Below, piece after piece: positions 1 through 11,800 of a DNA stretch of 64,000 bases; position 1 is the first letter of the stretch, and each line of letters opens with the position of its first letter. A program made the position numbers and the translations under genes. The stretch comes from Oxyruncus cristatus (lineage: Eukaryota; Chordata; Aves; Passeriformes; Cotingidae). A model generated the notes under the pieces. It made no database searches and had not been told where the DNA came from. It was given only the letters and a program-made list of their open reading frames with translations. The DNA is taken from positions 28,717 through 92,716 of the forward strand of contig VXAY01002071.1 of assembly GCA_013399855.1 (NCBI GenBank), written 5' to 3'.

Positions 1-2335
1 TCTGGAAAAAACAATGGACAGTGATAAATTGAAGGTTTTTCGGAGACTTGAGACTGCTTCCTTTGATATCTTAGCTAGTGTGAAATGAGATGAAAGAGGA
101 GCTTTGAGCTTGCTTTGCTTTCTTGTCTTCGTTATTTGCAGCTGTTTCATCGTATCTGCAGATCTGCACAGCCACACTGGGATTCTGACTGGTGGTGGCT
201 CAGAGGCTGTTCACTTTATCTCTGTATTTTTGCACTGATTCCTTGTCAGAAATGAATCCTTAAGGGACGTGAGACTTGTAGGACAACCTGGTTAATGACT
301 AATTTAAGTGCTACATAATAAAGTGAAGTTTCTTTTTTGAGTCATTTCACTTGACCTGCAGTGATTTTCTATTTTGAGAGATTGGTTTTCACATTTAATT
401 ACTCTTTAATTTATGGTATGGATGGTATGTGTGACAGTGCCTCTGTGTAAAAAGATAACTGTTGAAGGATGAAACTTGATGACTGATTTGGAGAGCTGGA
501 TTTTTAGGTCCCTCTTCCCACTGTTTATGGCAGTACAGCTGTTGGGGAGGCTGTACCATAAACAGAATCATTGGAAAGAGCAGCCTTAAAGTATAACCTT
601 ATGAATTGTGCTGGTTTTTTAAGCCTTTAGATAACATGAGTAACTTGCAGGCCGATGTGGGCCTTCTATGGCATTTATGCTGCTAACAGGAGCAGCACAA
701 GAGTGCTGCTCCCATTTCTCCCTGTGTTTTTAATCAATGAGTAATTGCTGTTTGTCTTTATCTTTTCTTAAGAAAGGCTTGGCAATGAAAGTGTGTGTGT
801 TACAAAAGGAATATTTGTTGTGTGTTTTTTCAATATAGTTATTCTGACTGTAGCGTTTTGCACTTCAGTGATGCTGGAAGAGCACTCAGGTGATAATACC
901 TAGAGTACTAAAGCTGCTCTGAGTGAGAGGCAGTGTAAATACTTACTTTTTTTCCAGAAGAAATGGGACCTTGTGAATTAAAGTCACTGCTACCTTTTTA
1001 ATCTGTCTGTGTACCAGCAGTGTACTTGCAGTTTGAGAGCTGTGCTTTCTGCCAGCCAACTATGTGCAGACTAAATAAAAAGCTATTGCAAGAACTCTTG
1101 AAATAGCTACTGAAAATAAGTTTTCAATTGTGGTGCTTGCTTGATCCTTCTGTTTAGTGATTGTTTTACTACTAAGTGCAATACATGTACCTGGGAAAAA
1201 TATTGTACAATTTCACTCTATCTTTTTCTAGTACTTGGTTTGAGTGGAGCAGTGGCGAGTAGGTCAATCTCTTGTGATTTATCCTTCTGTGAACTATATT
1301 TGATTGTTTCAAGGTGGCTGAGTCTTAGCTGCAGAAAGAGCAAATAAGCAACAGGCTGCAGTCAGGCAGAAAAAGTGGTGTTAAAATTACTTTTTCCCCA
1401 TGACATTTGCCGTCCCGGGGAAAGGATCTTTTCCAAACGGAACTGGCAGAGAAGATGCTTTTGTACGTGCAATCCAGGTTGTTTTATATACACTTCTGTG
1501 TGATGTTACAGAATGTGAAGTGAGCAACCAGTCAGGCTCATGGGAAAAACTGTCAATGGAACTGGTTTTGCTGGGAAATAATACTTGGGTTTGTGTAAGA
1601 AGTTCCTGTGTTAAATATAATCACAGCTTGGTTCATTTGTCCCAGGGCATGAGGCTGGTGTTGAACTCTCATTAGCGGCCCTTGGTGGTTCAAGGGCAAA
1701 TTAGCAAGGGGCGAAGGGACTTCCACTATTTAAGCTACCAAAATAGCATTTCTGAATCCCCTATTTCATTGGAAAGGTGACATGGCTCAGGTGAAATGGA
1801 GTTTCTGACTTTCCTTTGTAGGAAAAGCATTTGGGGCTTCTTCCTTAAAGCAGAGCTTATTTGGAGTGTTTTCAGTGAAGTGCTTAAAAATAAAATCACA
1901 GAGTTAGTGGGATTCAGGAATAATCTCATCCTGTCCTGATTTTTTTAATGCTTAAATTGTGCCTCTCTTGAGGCAAGCAGAAGATGGGAGGTGGTGAAAG
2001 ACACAGTTAGCATTCTTTCTTGGAAAAAAAAAATGGTAGCACTAGTTGGTGCTTCTGGGGGATGAAGGAAGAATGTGTCTGCTAAGGAGAATAAGGAGGT
2101 GCTGGAGCTGTGATATCCTCTGCTGCTTGTGATGCTGGACGTGTTGCTAAGCAGTCTTGATTCATCCACACTCACCACGCTCATACAGAGTTTGTCAGCA
2201 GGAGTTCTGCTGTGTGGCATTGGTGCTATTACTGTTGTGCTTCAAGAGGTGGGAGAAGAAGTATCTGCAAAGTGCTGATCTTTTTTCCTGTGTTTTAGGA
2301 ATTGTGGTTTCAGGATTGGTGTATATGATCTACGC
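1..2335. other. AT-rich intergenic DNA downstream of SPARCL1
   Basis: No ORF here resembles a known protein, and there is no identifiable repeat or RNA gene. It lies 3' of SPARCL1, possibly including a distal part of its 3'UTR. NUDT9 would be expected further along on synteny, but nothing of it is recognised. Confidence 0.5.
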
Positions 2336-2845
2336 TTTATTTTCTTCTCCTCCTTTAAATCTGAAATGAAGTTTTCATTGAACCTTTCCACTGCTTTGGT
2401 GCTTTTTCTTTAACAAAGTTCTGACAAAAGCCACGTATCTAGGTAGACATTTTATTTGAGATTTCTATGCAGAATGTTAAGCTGACAATACAGTAAATAA
2501 AGGAAACAAGTCCCATTTCAGTGTATGGTAAAATCTAAATTCTATAATTCTACTGAAGAGTTTTGTGAACAGGTCAGTCTTTAGGTTAGTACTATTTATT
2601 CCTTCAGAGAGATCACAGATACACGTGGGGGCAAACACTGGTTGTTTAGCTATGAACCAATTGGAGTAGTTCAGTTTTTTTGCTGTTAATGAATGTAGAA
2701 ATTTTCTGCACTTGTGTTATTTGACAAGAATGCAGTGAACCCTACACCACCTTTGTCTTGAAAGCTATGAAGCTGTTTATTACAGAAATAGGATTCACAT
2801 ATTTCACCAGTTTCAGTGCAGCATTGGGAATCTGTTCAGCCAGGC
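2336..2845 (-). promoter_or_regulatory. SPARCL1: SPARCL1 3'UTR with several candidate poly(A) signals
   Basis: Downstream of the stop codon, AATAAA occurs on the minus strand at 2781-2776, 2600-2595, 2456-2451 and 2341-2336. The first lies only 65 nt past the stop; the later ones give a UTR of about 250-520 nt. Which is used cannot be told from sequence. Confidence 0.55.
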
Positions 2846-2874
2846 TCAGAAAAGGAGATTTTCATTTATGTCTT
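2846..2874 (-). CDS. SPARCL1: SPARCL1 exon 11, terminal coding exon
   Basis: 29 coding nt after a strong acceptor (TTCTTTGTTGCAG). With the last base of exon 10 they encode EDINENLLF and then TGA. The SPARCL1 C-terminus in mammals is EDIDENLLF, so identity is clear although the exon is too short to stand out as an ORF. Confidence 0.93.
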
Positions 2875-5800
2875 CTGCAACAAAGAAGAAGAAAGCATTA
2901 TTAACATTTCATGCCAAAAAGGCATTTTTATGCTGTATCACTACCAATATATTGGTACACTAAAGTTTCAGAGGACTCGTGGGGGAACGCTGTCCCTAAC
3001 AAAAAACAAGTGTGGTTGCTGCTGTCATACTCAGGAACCATTCATTTAGACCCTTCTTGATGATGCTCTCTTGTTTCTAGACGTAGGCCTCCTTGATCTG
3101 TTTGTGAGCCAAAAATCCCTTCCATCCCCCACTTCACAAATGACTTACCCTGTGAATGAGCCAACACTGGCAGCAGTACGTGTATATTAAGGTAAGTTCT
3201 TGCAGCTTTTTTACACCAGTGTTTTGTGACTGGTAAATTGTTATCAGAAGAGCTGGAAAAATTCTGAGCAGAGTGAAGCCTTTGTGTGTCTGACCTCTGA
3301 CCAGAATCAGCCTCCACTGAAAATTAGGGACGTGCTAGTAGGATTTTGAACACATTTATTCAGTCTGAATATTTAGCCGATTGCCTTCTGTCACGTAACT
3401 CTTCTGGGATTAACCTGTGCTACCTTGTTAACCCTTGCTTAGTGACTGGCAGTATTGTCCAGCTATCGCTCAGGGCTAGATCAGAAGAAGGTAGATTGTG
3501 AAAGAATGCCTTACGTTGAATGCAGTAATCTCATAAATCTCAAATTACTATCATGACAACTGCTGTTCAGCTGCTGCCTAATTTTAGAGATATCACCAGC
3601 ACAGTAGTACCAAACTTTTTACTATCCTAGAGAAATCTCAGTGTGGATTGAGCTGAACCAAACATGTGCTTATCCCATTTAGGATTTGGAAACTGTCCCT
3701 GCCTCTGCCTAAGCTTCCTGTTGCACGCAGTCTGGTGGGCATGTGTTGCAAGCGACAGATGAGGTGAAATAGGCTGCAGTGTGATGAGAGCATCTGTGTT
3801 GTGTGTGGTAATGGAGAAGTTGATCAATCTCTGCTTGGTCAGTGAAAGATCTTAGTTGTTTTTCCTACTTGGGTTGAGATCTTTAAATGCATTTTCAATC
3901 AATATGCTTTGACCACTGATTGAAAAGTGCAAGCTCACGTCACCTTTCCTTTTTCACTGAAGGATAGAGTGTTTCTTGAGAGGCAGACCTTTTTCCTATC
4001 TTAATGAAAAAAATGTAGAACCTTGCCCCTTTTGCAGTCTTGTCATTACTGTTCCATTTGCCTCTCAGCACAGCAGCCATGAGTTTCTGATTACAATTTC
4101 TCTGCCCCAACATTTGGTCTGCTAATTAAAGATATTTCTGAGAGTGTGCCTAGTCCTGATAGGAGCATTTTGTCAGGCACATCTGCCTGTTCGTTTATGT
4201 TTACCTTCTTTTATCCCAAAGCAATGGCACCATTCCTTCAAAGCAATGAGTTTGTCTTGGTCTCCATCACATTCCTGGAAGAAACGGGTTATGCAGTGTT
4301 CCATGGGAACAAGGGAGGCTCTCAAAGGCGCGAGCTCCGAGTGTGTTAATAATCTGAAAGAAAGAGCAGGTATGTAGAGCTGTATTTCATTAATAAATCA
4401 TCACCATTATCAAAGATGCTCTAAGCTGCTATAAGACGTCAACAGTGGCTTTATCAGAGACACCCCAGTGGATTCTGTTGTGGTGCTTCTGTAGTGAATT
4501 TGTCCCAGGTCACCATGATGATATATAATACCCAATAATCTAAAATGTTTTAGCTGCTATTTGTTTGTTGAGTTTTGTTTTATCGAACAAGTATTACTTG
4601 TGTAGTAATTACTAGTATTACAAGTAGTGACTTGCTCAAAACTCATCAGTTACAGAGTTTTGCTGTCAATCCTTAGGAGATCAAACTTGCAAAGGTGATT
4701 ACCTATGTTCTAAGACAGTGGGTGTGATTGTTGTGAGGTATTGAGGGCCTCGAGCTTTGAAATATGGATCCCATCACTGAATGATATGACCAAAAGCCTG
4801 AAATCTGGGTCGTGTTCTCAGAAGCTGTGAGCTTCCTCTGAACTGTGACACTGGTGCTTGTCTTACATATCTGCTACTTGAACTGTGGTATTAGCTGAGA
4901 ACTGTGGGTACTTCACAAGTGCATTAGTACTGACAGGACTCTCTCCTTTGGACTTAGCCTGTTGTTCTTAGCTTCAGGATTTCTTCCTGGTTCAGGGCAT
5001 TAGTAGCTATTAAGGCACTGTAGAAGTTACAGTGTAATACAGGGTTTTGCAAGGCAAGAGGATAGCAAGTTCTGACCTAAGACATTACTGTAGGAAAACA
5101 ATGAGGGAAGAAGTTCTGTGTTCGAAAGAGGAGAATGCTGACTTCAAACATCTGAGGGACTGGTTCTATATGTACAGAATCCTTTGAGTGGTTTAGAGAA
5201 TTAAAACAGCCCAAGTTTAAACAGCAAATCAGAACTGAGCCCACAAAGATTTGTTTGGGTTTTTTTTACCTGTCCACAGGGTGCTGATCAAGCTGATGAA
5301 ACTGCCAGTGCACAGGATACACATACATGTGATAATTTTTCTCAAAGTCATGCAGGAGCAGCTCAACCGTGTGGTCACCAGCCACAAGACGCTTGTCATT
5401 CTGGTAGATTTTTTTGACCTGAACACAGTGCAGAAATTGTTATTTTTTGTTTAGGATGAAGGTCTGTGCTGAAGAGAACTATCCAGCAAGGGGATGTTTG
5501 GGTGGAATGAAACTTAATGATAAAATACCACTGGGAAAATGGGTTTTAGTGTTTGTGACTATACACAGCATGAAAAGCTTGCTTCAGGTAGACCAGGTGA
5601 TTTTTGTTGCTGTCCCTGTCAACTTTGGTAGTAACTAGGAAGGAAGTGAAATTCCTGTGGCTCAATTGTCAGACTCGGCTAATGGGGGCAGTAGCTTCAG
5701 GCTGGTAGGAGATTAAACCAGCTTTAGCACATATTCTGTCCTGTGGCAAGCAACTCAGGTTTTGGTGTGAAATAATCTCCAAAATCATCTAATTCATACC

Positions 5801-8800
5801 ACTTATTGTGAGATATTGTGGGCATGTCCCTCTTGGTAAGTGTGTAAGTAGTCTTTGATGTTGCGCAAGCATCTTTTGTATAAACGTGCTGTGACCTACT
5901 CCGTGTACCTCCTACTTCAGAGTTAGAGCAGCCCAGGTCTCGATTTAACTTAAACAGTGGCTTTTTAGGCAGTTATAGCATCTGTATCTTCAAAAACAAA
6001 CTACTGTCACTGTTTCACTTGCAATAAATCCTTCCCTGAAAAAAACAGGCCCAGTGGCAATAGATGCTCACTCCATCGTAAGCCAATGTAGTGTGATGTT
6101 GCAGGTCTATCGTATAAGTAGACTGTTCATCTTATGGCTGCTTAGTTTCCTCAAGTCCTTTGGAAAATAGCATTGACTGCATGAATTGGGTTATCCTTAT
6201 CCATGTATTAGTAGATCTTCCCAAGAGCTTTGTCACAAAGCTTCCCTGAACAGGAGTTGTTTCATGTCTTCTCAAGCAAATGATATTTATCTAAGTGTGC
6301 CCAAATTCTGACTTGTCTGACTCTTGTCTGGAGACACTGACTTCAAAGTAATACACTTGGCTTGCATTTGTTTGGGCAAGAGGGACATTCACAGCAGAAA
6401 TGTGTCTCAGCTTAAAAGAGTGTGAGGGGACGTGTAGGACGTGTGAATCTAATTGAGTCTAAATTACCTTAACCAGAACGGGTATGCTCACAGGAAATGG
6501 GAGAAGTCGTGAGATGTGAATCGCTTTTTTCTCATGTGGTTAGTCCAGTTCTAACAATGTAACTTCATGGTCTTATTTGAAAAGGATTGCTGACCTTATT
6601 CCTTTGCTTTTCAGTTAGAATTCCAGAAGTGTTCAGATCACGTTCATAGTATTGCATAAGGATGTTTTTGAGCCAGTCTCGCATCCGGAGGGGAAACTGA
6701 TCCACTTCATAATCAGTACAGGGGGGGATGTCTGTGCCAAACAGGAAAGCTTTTGTTAACAGGTGATCTGTTAAGCCCCCATTTAAACATTTCCGAGCCC
6801 AGTTAGATTTGATTCTCACTGTCAAACTTCTAATTAAACTTAAAATTGATGGAGCTGTTAATACATAAAATTGGGAATGCAACTAACGAGTTCAAATATA
6901 AATATACAACTCTTTGGTGCACATGCTTAACCAGTTGTGCAAGCCACAACCTTTATATATAATCTGTGCAGCTTCTGAGCATAGCTGTGCAGTAAAACTG
7001 TTACCAGTCAGTTGCATGAAAGCAGAGTTTTTGAAAGCAAAGGAATATGCTGGCTGGGAGTGCCCTTTCCTCCGACCATATGCAGCAATTGATGAGCTTG
7101 GAAATCAGTTCTGGCTTTTAGATCTGACTTCTGCATTTGACATCTAAATAGTTTTTTTGATGGTTTTTTTGTTTGGTTGTTTTTGTTGGTTTGTTTGGGG
7201 GTTTTTTTGTCAGGGGTGTTGGGACTGGACATTTTCATTTCTTAACTCTGTAAATACTGTTTTTCTGGTCAAGTTATTGAAAAAATATTCAAAGGCTATA
7301 CCAGTGGGAACATATATGAGGGAAGATCAGGTTGACAACAAATTGGTGTAAACATAGCAGAAATATCTTTAAGTTTCAGATGCTTAATACTTAATACCCT
7401 CAAGTGTAGGAAAAGTGACTTTTTTAGGCATGTTTAGGGTCTGAATGTCTTAATTAGCAGATAATTGATGCACTAGTGGCAGAGCACCGGAAGAAAGGTA
7501 ATTTAGGGCTGGCTGATATTTAAGGTTACTGGCTCTTTATACCGAGGTGAATGCTTCATAGAAACACAACCCTTACATTTGCAGGAGCCCATATAGTCTA
7601 GGTGCAGCTGGCGTCCCATTTTTGTGCCTTCCAGTTGACATTTGGTGCCGAAGAGTTGACATGTGCCACCGTAAGTCCTGTTGTCTGTACCACAAACCTA
7701 GAGGACAAGTGAAAAGCAAAACCACCCCCGCCACCACTGCGTTGAGAAAAATTATTGGCCTCGTGTGGGCGTATATAATAAAAGTATCATGAACATGTGG
7801 TGTGGCAGTTGTGAATACCCGCAGGGAATACATGTGACCAGAGGTATTGAAAACTGTAGCCGTTGGATGCCTACGTAAGGATTTGTGCTCTGTACTTACA
7901 CGTGCAGTTCTGAAACACTTGAATTTATTTTTTGTGCATTAGTAATACAGATTAAGATGCTAGAGGATTATTTAACTCAGTATGTACGAGCACTCAGCAC
8001 GTGCTCTGAAACATCAAACGGATAAATAGAACTTTGAGTGACAGGGAAAAGCTACAGTCCCTGAGAGCCCGAGTGAAGCAAATCAGTTGCTGTGTTATAC
8101 GTGTTCATAATACCCTCAAGCCAAAGTCAGTGAGTTTGGGTACTTTATACTGACTGTTATAATTACTGAAATCCCTCAAACTCACTCACATGCTTCTTAG
8201 GGTAGAATCATTGTAAATGATAGCAGGGGGAATGTGTTGTAAACACCAAAAAACACCAAAAGCCACTTTTATTTGTTTTCTTTGTATGCTGTGCACCACA
8301 TGAAATACTTACATGCTCATAGTCTTTGGTGGAAGGGCAAGCAGCAGGATCTTGGCAAATACAGTGGGGGTTCCCTTGTTTGTCCTCGTGGCAGACTTTA
8401 CCTCTTTTGCAGTGGAAGTTCCGACACGGGTCTAGCAATCATAGCAAGAAGGAAGGACTGTTAGAGGTGATGGGATGAAGCCAAGTGTTTGTCAGATACT
8501 ACTGAAACAAAATACAGTCCAATATTCAACAAGAAGGGCATTTTTAAGTTTGTTAGAATGAAACTGGATCTTGAGTTGAATAAATCAAGCCAAACTTTAA
8601 ATGAGGATTTTGGTGAGAATTCTAGCAGTCCCAGGTTTGAATTGTATGGGGAAATAATTTTCTCAGAAAAAGCTATTTCTTTTCTGAGGACTGACATTCA
8701 CTTCCAGCTTCCTTGTGAAACATATCCCATCTGTCTTTGCTGAATCAAGCACTGGCATTTGTCCCACTCCTAGCTGAACTCAAGCTACTGTTCTGAAACC

Positions 8801-11800
8801 GAAAGCTTTCAATGCAAGATAACTCCCATTTCTGTATGACTGACCCAAAAATTTGTGCACTGTCTGTGCATTGTTTTTCACAAACAAATGACTTAATCCA
8901 AGGGTGCATAGAAGGGGGATACTCTGGGAACATAACCACGATCCAGGATTATGCACAAGCACAGTTCAGTCATGTGAAACTGTGCTCTGCAAAAGGCAGA
9001 AAAGAAATGCAGACCAGCAGATTCCACAGCTGCAGAGAGTTAGGAGTTACAGGATGGCTTTACTTGGGGCTTACCCAGGAGAGCCTTCTCAGTCCTGTTG
9101 CTGACACTTTCCATCTCACCATAGGAACTGCCCGGAGCCTTAACCTGTACAGTCACAGAGGCATAAACAGAAGTTTTGGTAAATCTTGGGAAGAAAAAGA
9201 ATACTTGGACAAAATTTTTTCACGTCCAAATATGGAGCTGACTGAGGCACAGCTTTCCCTGCTTGCAGCAGAGGGAGGTTGCTACGCAAAATGTGTGAGA
9301 AAAGCATAAAGCCTCTGGTGGTATTAACGTGCTCTTGTTATTTGGGGAAATAAATGAAGTAGGAGGTGGAGAGGGAGAAACAGGAACTCAGGCCTGAGTT
9401 TCTCATAATTATTCTGTGGACTCCAGCCCTGCCTTTCAAGCTGTTCACTTTTGTATAGTAGTACTTAAAATCTCTGCGAGAGAGGAGTGAACAGGCTGTC
9501 CTAGTAAGCTGAGACTGGGTTTCAGGTTTTGTATCTGTATATCCATATTTATTTGCATGTTTCATTACACAACCCATCAGGGCTGGAGCTCTTACATGAA
9601 TTGTGTTCACTTCCTTTCTGGTACAATTCATCTAAATGCTCTATGTGCAATGACACAGGATGAACCAGATGAATAGTGAATAAAGTGGGGTTTGAGACTT
9701 CTGCATATTAATAAGTTATTACACCTGCTTTTCTCAAATATATAATTTCAGTCATCAGGAATTTAATTTGGAACTGGCCCCTGTCCCCCTTTCTGTAGTA
9801 TTCCAATTTCATTTTAAAAGTAGTTTACCTTATCTTCACTTTCCATAAAATTCATGATCTGAACAGAGCTACCCATTTTCAGTTGTTGTTCGCTGTCAGA
9901 ATTAGGTGGCTCATGATCGTAATCATCTGGTTCAGAGTGAATAAGTTCTTTAATCTTGACATTTTGATAATCCTCAGTCTCTCTATGAACTGCAGTGTCA
10001 TCTTCGGAGGTTCCTTCCCCTTCATGCTCAGTACTGGTGCTCTCCTGCTCATTACTCTGGATTCTCTCCTCTTCCTCATAGGCTGCTTCTTTCCAGGTAT
10101 TGCTGAGATATTCCTCACGATCAATATCACCACTGTCATGACCCTCATCATCATTACTGTCCTCTGTATCTTGTATTTTCACCACTGTGTCATGATCACT
10201 CTGATGATTTACTTGAATATTGTCTTTCTTCTCCTGACTTTCCTGTTTGTCATCCTGATCTTCATTATGTTTTTTTTGAGAGAGGGGGATTTCTTCTTTA
10301 TAGGGCTTCTTTTGGCTGTTCTCCCTCAATTCTTCCTTTTCCTCTAGGTCAGATTTCTCCCCATGTCTCTTGGTTATCCGGATTGGTTGGCTGGAATCTC
10401 TCAGGACTTCGTCAGATTGCATACTGTTTCCATTTTGCTGTCTTTTGTATCGGTCACCCTGGTTTCTCTGGTGGCCTTTGTGCTTCGTATCTCTGTAATC
10501 ACTTTCTTCACCCCATTCCTCGTCTTCTTCTTCTTCCGTGCTTTCTTCTTCATCGCTTTCCCTGTTTTTTTCAGAGAGGCCAACCGTATTTTTGTTGTAT
10601 TTCCACATGTTATGCTCACGATCAAGACTGAGAGTGCCCACTGGGTGTCCTGCATTGCCTGTAAGGTGTTGGTTGGCTGTGTTGCCGTGCTTCTCATGCC
10701 TCCCGAGCTGGTAATGCTCAGAGCTGGACTGCTCTCTGCCGCTGCTCCCAGAGTCACTGTCCTGATTATCAGAAGCCAAACCCAGTTTATTGTGCAGTGC
10801 AAGGAAATTGATGCTTTTTAGGCTGTTTTTCCCTTGATGCTCGCTACCAGTTCTTCCATGTTTCCTAATGGTCCGGGGCTCATCCCTGTGCTCAGTGCCT
10901 AGTGCTGATACTGCTGGTTTTAAGTTTCTGTGACTGGGCAGCAAATCACCCTTGTCTACATATCCTGTGTTCTCTTCTTTTGAGGCTTCAGGATGAAAAT
11001 CTTCAGTCTCAAAAAAAAAAAAAAAAAAAAAAAAGAGNNNNNNNNNNNNNNNNNNNNNNNNNNNNNAAAGAGAGAGAGAAAATTAACAACTAGATCAATA
11101 AATCTTGGGATTTATTTGAAGCTGATAAAGTGTTATTTTTGCCTTGTATTGCAAAGTGTGACACTGGCTTTATTTGTTTTCTTTGTATGTGTTCCTCTTA
11201 CTCTAGCCCAGTGCACGAAATGAGTATGTTGTCTTATGAAATCTCAAAACATTTAATTAGTAATTTAGTGTCATAACTTTCAGGCACTTGTAGGCTGCAG
11301 TAATTATCGCTGCAGTAATTATCTCTCACCTCAGTGAGAGAATTATCACTTGCCTCCTGGGAGAAGAGGAGCAGGGGAAGAGAGAGCACCTTTCACAAGG
11401 TGTCATGATAGTAATTCCTGAGGAGGGCACCGCATCTTAACTATTTCATACTCAATGTATTTGTCTACTCTGACTGATATATCATTACTTCCTAGCTGAA
11501 TTCATCAGGAACTATTATATTCGGTGACAATGACTGTGTCATAAGCTCACTAGCAGGAGTCATAGGTGCTTGAGTGGCTTTTTTTTATGCTGTCAAGCCA
11601 ATAGAAAAACTAGTAACTTAGTTGGAAAAGGTTCAAATGCTCATGCAGAAAACAGGTACTAAAATGACTTTATGTCTTACTGCAGCAATTACCTTTCTGC
11701 TGCTGGGTGATTCCAGGCACTTACAGTAGCAGCAATGACTAGTGTATTTCTGAACAACACCTACTGATGTTCAGTGTTGCTTATTGCTTACAGCAGTATA

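Noticed and set aside
2094..2133. Alternative SPARCL1 terminal exon reading EDITAPAPPYSP
   Set aside because: Only the first three residues match the expected C-terminus; the exon at 2846-2874 (EDINENLLF) matches fully.
9075..9114. Shorter 40-nt version of SPARCL1 exon 5
   Set aside because: Its acceptor lacks a pyrimidine tract; the 70-nt version has a strong CAG acceptor and the same phase.
8812..9309. 165-codon plus-strand open frame within the SPARCL1 gene
   Set aside because: No signal, domain or family resemblance. It runs antisense across SPARCL1 exon 5 and flanking introns and looks like chance openness.
9883..10821. Two long hydrophobic plus-strand open frames that look like membrane proteins
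   Set aside because: They are the mirror of the Glu/Asp/Ser-rich SPARCL1 exon 4: GAA/GAG codons read backwards give Phe/Leu/Ser. The minus-strand frame has the splice sites and the homology.
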